Source: Betaproteobacteria bacterium TMED156 (GTDB taxonomy: Bacteria > Pseudomonadota > Gammaproteobacteria > Burkholderiales > Burkholderiaceae_A). Taken from it: a stretch of 9,043 bases of DNA. A model generated the notes under the pieces. The model was given only the letters and a program-made list of their open reading frames with translations. It was not told the DNA's origin and did not search any database. Where the stretch lies: the NCBI GenBank assembly GCA_002171155.1, contig NHHF01000024.1:1-9043 (forward strand), in the 5' to 3' direction. A program made the position numbers and the translations under genes. Positions 6,128-9,043 of this stretch are shown here, piece after piece. Every line of letters starts with the position of its first letter. Positions within the stretch are counted from its first letter, which is position 1.

Positions 6128-8599
6128 TTATTTTTTAGTTTCTATCATTTTTAAATCACTCATTGAAGAAACGAGTTCTTTCTTCCTTTCAATCTTCCTA
6201 CCCAATTTTTTTGAGTCATCGTTTGGAATTACTTTATGTCGATGTTTTGTTTGTATCCACTCAAGCCCAGAAGATTTGATATTTTTTTCTAAATCAACTA
6301 AAGAGTGATCTTTTTTTTCTTGTTTAGTTTCATTTAAAACAGCATCTTTATCTTCGATCTTATTTGTTTTCAAATTGTTGTCAATATCAGCTCCTGTAAA
6401 GGGCTGACTTTCATTAGATATTGTGGGTAAGGCCATGTCATTTGCAGTTGTTTTTCCAAGATTTTTAATATCAGGCTTAATGTTTGAAATATTTTTTTCA
6501 GACTTAACAAATGTTTCAGATTTCTCATCCCTAACTCTTGTAGGTTTTCTCTTTCTTTTCCTTAAACGGTCGCTTGATTGTTCATTTGAGGTTGATGATT
6601 GTTTTTCTTCACTTCTAGTAAGATTTTTGTCTTTATCATTAGAATTATTTTTGACGGAATTTGCAATAATATTTACGTTATCATTTGAGTTTTTTGCTCT
6701 GGGTTGATTATCTTTTCTGTTAATTTTGTCATTTTGAGATGTGAAGGAGGATTTTTTTTGTTCTGTTGAGGATGTTGTGTTTTTTCTCTTATCTTTTTTA
6801 TAAGGTAGATTAGGCTTACGATTATTTTGAATAGAATCAATTTTTTGTTTTCTTTTGTTTGAAGTTCTATGTTTAATAATTTTCTTTGTTTTCTTTGTTT
6901 TCTTCTCAGATTTAAATGGAGATATTAAAAGCTTGAAGATTTTTGAGATAAAATTCTCGGACTTACCGCTTCTATTTACTGGAGCTGGAGTTTGTGACTC
7001 TATACCTTTTATTACTGCTTTTTGGATGTTACTAGGATGGCCCCTTTTTTTTCCATTATTTAGCATTAAATCTGAGCTTGGAGTATCAATTATTTTATAA
7101 CTGGGCTTATTTTCATCAAGTCTAGGATCCTCGAATTTTATTCTTTCAATTGAATAGTTTGGTGTCTCGATGAATTTATTAGGAATTAATATTACTGTGA
7201 CTTTTAATTGAACTTCCAAAGTCGCAAGATCTGTTCTCTTTTCGTTGAGCAAAAATGTAGCTACCTCTATTGGAACTTGTACATAAATCGAGGAAGTTCC
7301 CTCCTTTATTGACTCTTCCTGAATTATTCTGAGTATGTGCAGTGCACTTGAATTAATATCCCTTATGACTCCAACACCATTGCATCTACCACAAATAATA
7401 TGTGACCCCTCGTTTAGTGCCGGTCTTAACCTCTGTCTAGACAATTCAACTAAACCAAACCTAGAAATTCTTCCCATTTGTACTCTAGCTCTATCGATAG
7501 AAAGTGAATCTTTTAGACAATTTTCAACATCACGTTGATTTTTAGTTGCTTCCATATCTATAAAATCTATTACAATAAGTCCTCCTAAATCTCTTAGCCT
7601 GAGCTGTCTTCCTATTTCCTCTGCAGCTTCAAGATTTGTTTTAAACGCTGTGTCTTCAATATCAGTCCCTTTTGTTGATCTCGCAGAATTAACGTCAATT
7701 GCAACTAAAGCTTCAGTATGATCAATAACAATTGCTCCACCAAGAGGCAACTGAACTACCCTGGAGTAGGCAGTTTCAATTTGATGTTCAATTTGATATC
7801 TAGAATAAAGTGGATAATCTTCAGAATATTTTTTTACCCTATTTTCCATATCTGGCATGACATGCTGCATAAATTGCTTGGCTTGATCAAAAATTTCATC
7901 AGTATCAACTAGTATTTCACCAATTTCTGGATGGAAGTAATCTCTAATTGCACGTATGACTAAGCTTGATTCCTGAAAAATTAAATAAGCTCCAGGTTGC
8001 AATGATTTTGCCCCACTAATGGCATTCCAGAGTTGTATTAAATACGTCAAATCCCATTGTAATTCATCAAGTGATCTACCAATACCTGCTGTTCTGGCGA
8101 TCACACTCATCCCACTAACCAAATTGAGCTTATCAATCGTATCTTTTAGTTCTTGCCTCTCTTCACCTTCTATCCTTCTTGATACGCCTCCTCCTCTGGG
8201 ATTATTAGGCATAAGAACTAGGTATCTACCTGCTAGCGAAATATAAGTTGTGAGAGCAGCACCTTTATTACCTCGCTCTTCTTTCTCGATTTGGACGAGA
8301 ACCTCTGTACCCTCAATTATTGGGGCTTTATTTTTTTGATCTGAATTAGTTGAAAATGAAGATTTTTGGAATTCTTTGGCAATTTCTTTGAACGGAAGAA
8401 AGCCATGTCTTTCTTCCCCATAATTTACAAAACAGGCTTCTAGACTAGGCTCAATCCTAGTGACGACACCCTTGTAAACATTGCTCTTTTTTTGTTCTCT
8501 ACCAGCAACTTCTACATCAAAATCAATTAATTTTTGTCCATCAACTGTAGCTACCCTTAATTCCTCTGCGTGCGTCGCATTGAATAGCATTCTCTTCAT
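6128..8599 (-). CDS. rne: Ribonuclease E
   Basis: RNase E is the endonuclease that initiates bulk mRNA decay and processes rRNA and tRNA precursors, acting as a tetramer on the inner membrane. Residue numbers almost match E. coli: S1 domain about 36-118 with Phe57, Phe67 and Lys112; 5'-monophosphate sensor Arg169-Thr170; catalytic Asp302 (AIDVNSAR) and Asp345 (VIDFIDM); zinc-link Cys403 and Cys406 (CGRC). The catalytic half ends near residue 510. The rest is a Lys/Asn/Ser-rich, probably disordered tail carrying an amphipathic segment at 549-564 (FISKIFKLLISPFKS), a basic patch at 679-691 (LRKRKRKPTRVRD) and two short motifs near the end. MKRML matches the family start and GGAG lies 8 nt upstream. 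The tail and zinc-link order identify RNase E rather than RNase G. moaA follows after 22 nt. A long structured leader suggests autoregulation, as known in E. coli. Confidence 0.97.
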   Translation of the reverse strand: MKRMLFNATHAEELRVATVDGQKLIDFDVEVAGREQKKSNVYKGVVTRIEPSLEACFVNYGEERHGFLPFKEIAKEFQKSSFSTNSDQKNKAPIIEGTEVLVQIEKEERGNKGAALTTYISLAGRYLVLMPNNPRGGGVSRRIEGEERQELKDTIDKLNLVSGMSVIARTAGIGRSLDELQWDLTYLIQLWNAISGAKSLQPGAYLIFQESSLVIRAIRDYFHPEIGEILVDTDEIFDQAKQFMQHVMPDMENRVKKYSEDYPLYSRYQIEHQIETAYSRVVQLPLGGAIVIDHTEALVAIDVNSARSTKGTDIEDTAFKTNLEAAEEIGRQLRLRDLGGLIVIDFIDMEATKNQRDVENCLKDSLSIDRARVQMGRISRFGLVELSRQRLRPALNEGSHIICGRCNGVGVIRDINSSALHILRIIQEESIKEGTSSIYVQVPIEVATFLLNEKRTDLATLEVQLKVTVILIPNKFIETPNYSIERIKFEDPRLDENKPSYKIIDTPSSDLMLNNGKKRGHPSNIQKAVIKGIESQTPAPVNRSGKSENFISKIFKLLISPFKSEKKTKKTKKIIKHRTSNKRKQKIDSIQNNRKPNLPYKKDKRKNTTSSTEQKKSSFTSQNDKINRKDNQPRAKNSNDNVNIIANSVKNNSNDKDKNLTRSEEKQSSTSNEQSSDRLRKRKRKPTRVRDEKSETFVKSEKNISNIKPDIKNLGKTTANDMALPTISNESQPFTGADIDNNLKTNKIEDKDAVLNETKQEKKDHSLVDLEKNIKSSGLEWIQTKHRHKVIPNDDSKKLGRKIERKKELVSSMSDLKMIETKK

Positions 8600-8735
8600 T
8601 TTTGTATCTCCAATTCCCGAGCTTGCTTATGCTCAAGGTTAAGTGGAAGCGGTTGTTTTCGAGAGTATTTTCTAGAATTGTTGGTTTAACAGATTTTGAA
8701 TTAAAAATGTGCGTAAAGTATTCATATATAAACAT

Positions 8736-8755
8736 GTAAATGAAAATAAATTTAC
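8736..8755 (-). repeat. Small inverted repeat in rne leader
   Basis: GTAAAT at 8736-8741 and ATTTAC at 8750-8755 can form a 6-bp stem with an 8-nt loop. It is AT-rich and therefore weak, and could be chance in this composition. Confidence 0.3.
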
Positions 8756-8837
8756 TATTACTCTTCAGCTGCCGTATATATAAAATTGGAATTTCGTTTA
8801 CTTTTATCAAATTAAAAAACAATCTCTTAAAATCTTA

Positions 8838-8866
8838 CCAGGAGTCCGCTTCGAGGTACTCTCCGG
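8838..8866 (-). promoter_or_regulatory. GC-rich hairpin in putative rne 5' leader
   Basis: Read on the minus strand, the segment folds into a 10-pair stem: CCGG with CUGG, GAGU with ACUC and CC with GG, interrupted by two single bulged A residues and closed by a 7-nt loop UCGAAGC. One pair is G-U on the rne strand and would be a C-A mismatch on the other, which favours the rne transcript as the folded molecule. It is the most GC-rich patch in an otherwise very AT-rich leader. There is no U-run directly after it, so it is not a normal intrinsic terminator. By analogy with the E. coli rne leader, an autoregulatory role is possible but is inference. Confidence 0.5.
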
Positions 8867-8873
8867 AAATAAT

Positions 8874-8916
8874 GAACTTGTTTTAACTAATAAGCATTTT
8901 AATAAAAAACAAGTTC
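8874..8916. repeat. Perfect 11-bp inverted repeat upstream of rne
   Basis: GAACTTGTTTT (8874-8884) and AAAACAAGTTC (8906-8916) are exact reverse complements separated by 21 nt. It could be an RNA stem-loop or a protein-binding operator. It overlaps the weak rne promoter candidate. Neither side has the U-tract expected of a strong terminator. Confidence 0.7.
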
Positions 8917-8927
8917 TACTTTGTAAA
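8899..8927 (-). promoter_or_regulatory. Weak candidate sigma-70 promoter for rne
   Basis: On the minus strand TTTACA (8927-8922, five of six to TTGACA) is followed after 17 nt by TATTAA (8904-8899, four of six to TATAAT). Transcription would start near 8892 and give a leader of about 290 nt that includes the 8838-8866 hairpin. In such AT-rich DNA matches of this quality are common, so this is a guess. Confidence 0.25.
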
Positions 8928-9043
8928 TAATTGGATGTTCCAGCGGAATTAGAACAAACAAAAAAAACAGTTATGATTAGCTATAATTACCTTATCTATC
9001 TATTCTTATTATATATTACTTGGACTAAATATGTTGTTGATTA

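Larger units (their letters stand above)
8600..9043. other. Non-coding region upstream of rne (leader and promoter region)
   Basis: These 444 bases contain no reading frame that looks like a protein. A minus-strand frame at 8541-8822 only runs into the rne start region in another frame and has an atypical AT-driven composition. No tRNA or rRNA is recognisable. The stretch holds the rne ribosome binding site (GGAG, 8608-8611), a GC-rich hairpin at 8838-8866, an 11-bp inverted repeat at 8874-8916 and a smaller one at 8736-8755. The most likely role is the rne 5' leader and promoter, plus the upstream region of a gene lying beyond the window. Confidence 0.6.

Noticed and set aside
6527..6907. 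Low-complexity plus-strand frames opposite the rne tail
   Set aside because: They are the antisense of the Lys/Asn/Ser-rich tail and show Phe/Leu/Ser runs with no domain.
8541..8822. Minus-strand open frame of 93 codons crossing the rne start
   Set aside because: It overlaps the conserved first codons of RNase E in another frame, has AT-driven residues (F, I, Y, N, K) and no recognisable domain or ribosome binding site.
8982..8987. Perfect TATAAT on the plus strand near the window end
   Set aside because: No -35-like hexamer at 16-18 nt upstream (only A-rich sequence) and no TG extension; such hexamers are frequent in this composition. It might serve a gene beyond the edge but cannot be supported.
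8941..9000. Intrinsic terminator on the minus strand ending in a T8 run (complement of 8960-8967)
   Set aside because: The only stem before the T-run is a 4-bp ATTA/TAAT, too weak to be credible.
9030..9043. Possible start of a plus-strand gene (ATGTTGTTGATTA), for example the rluC often found divergent from rne
   Set aside because: Only four codons fit in the window and no Shine-Dalgarno sequence is clear.

Overview
The window reads as ordinary chromosome from an AT-rich (about one third G+C by eye, not computed) proteobacterium. Several proteins look most like those of Betaproteobacteria, probably Burkholderiales: ParC ([12 protein letters not shown], then [21 protein letters not shown] split across the active site), MoaA (CMPKxVF, RFIEFMDVGSTN, C-terminal MSYIGG) and RNase E. 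The combination of a beta-type gene set with low G+C and short spacers suggests a streamlined free-living or host-associated lineage. This placement is from memory of family sequences, not from a search.

Layout. Positions 1-2092 (+) hold parC, cut at its 5' end by the window edge. A 74-nt spacer with a heat-shock-type promoter candidate leads to htpG (2167-4158, +). Fifty nucleotides later two small exported monoheme c-type cytochromes follow as a pair (4209-4577 and 4596-4937, +), 18 nt apart. They converge with moaA (4942-6105, -) across only 4 nt. moaA lies 22 nt downstream of rne (6128-8599, -), so rne-moaA is probably one transcript. Positions 8600-9043 have no convincing gene and look like the rne leader and promoter region, with two clear inverted repeats.

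Functions. ParC decatenates chromosomes (with ParE, not visible). HtpG is the bacterial Hsp90. The cytochromes probably carry electrons in the periplasm. MoaA makes the first intermediate of molybdopterin. RNase E starts mRNA decay and rRNA processing. Apart from the two neighbouring cytochromes and the rne-moaA pair, the genes are not functionally linked.

I did not find a novel multi-gene system, mobile element, CRISPR array, tRNA or rRNA. The points most worth a second look are regulatory or structural: the RpoH-like promoter before htpG, the structured rne leader, the short linear motifs in the RNase E tail, and a Gln at the quinolone-anchoring Ser position of ParC.
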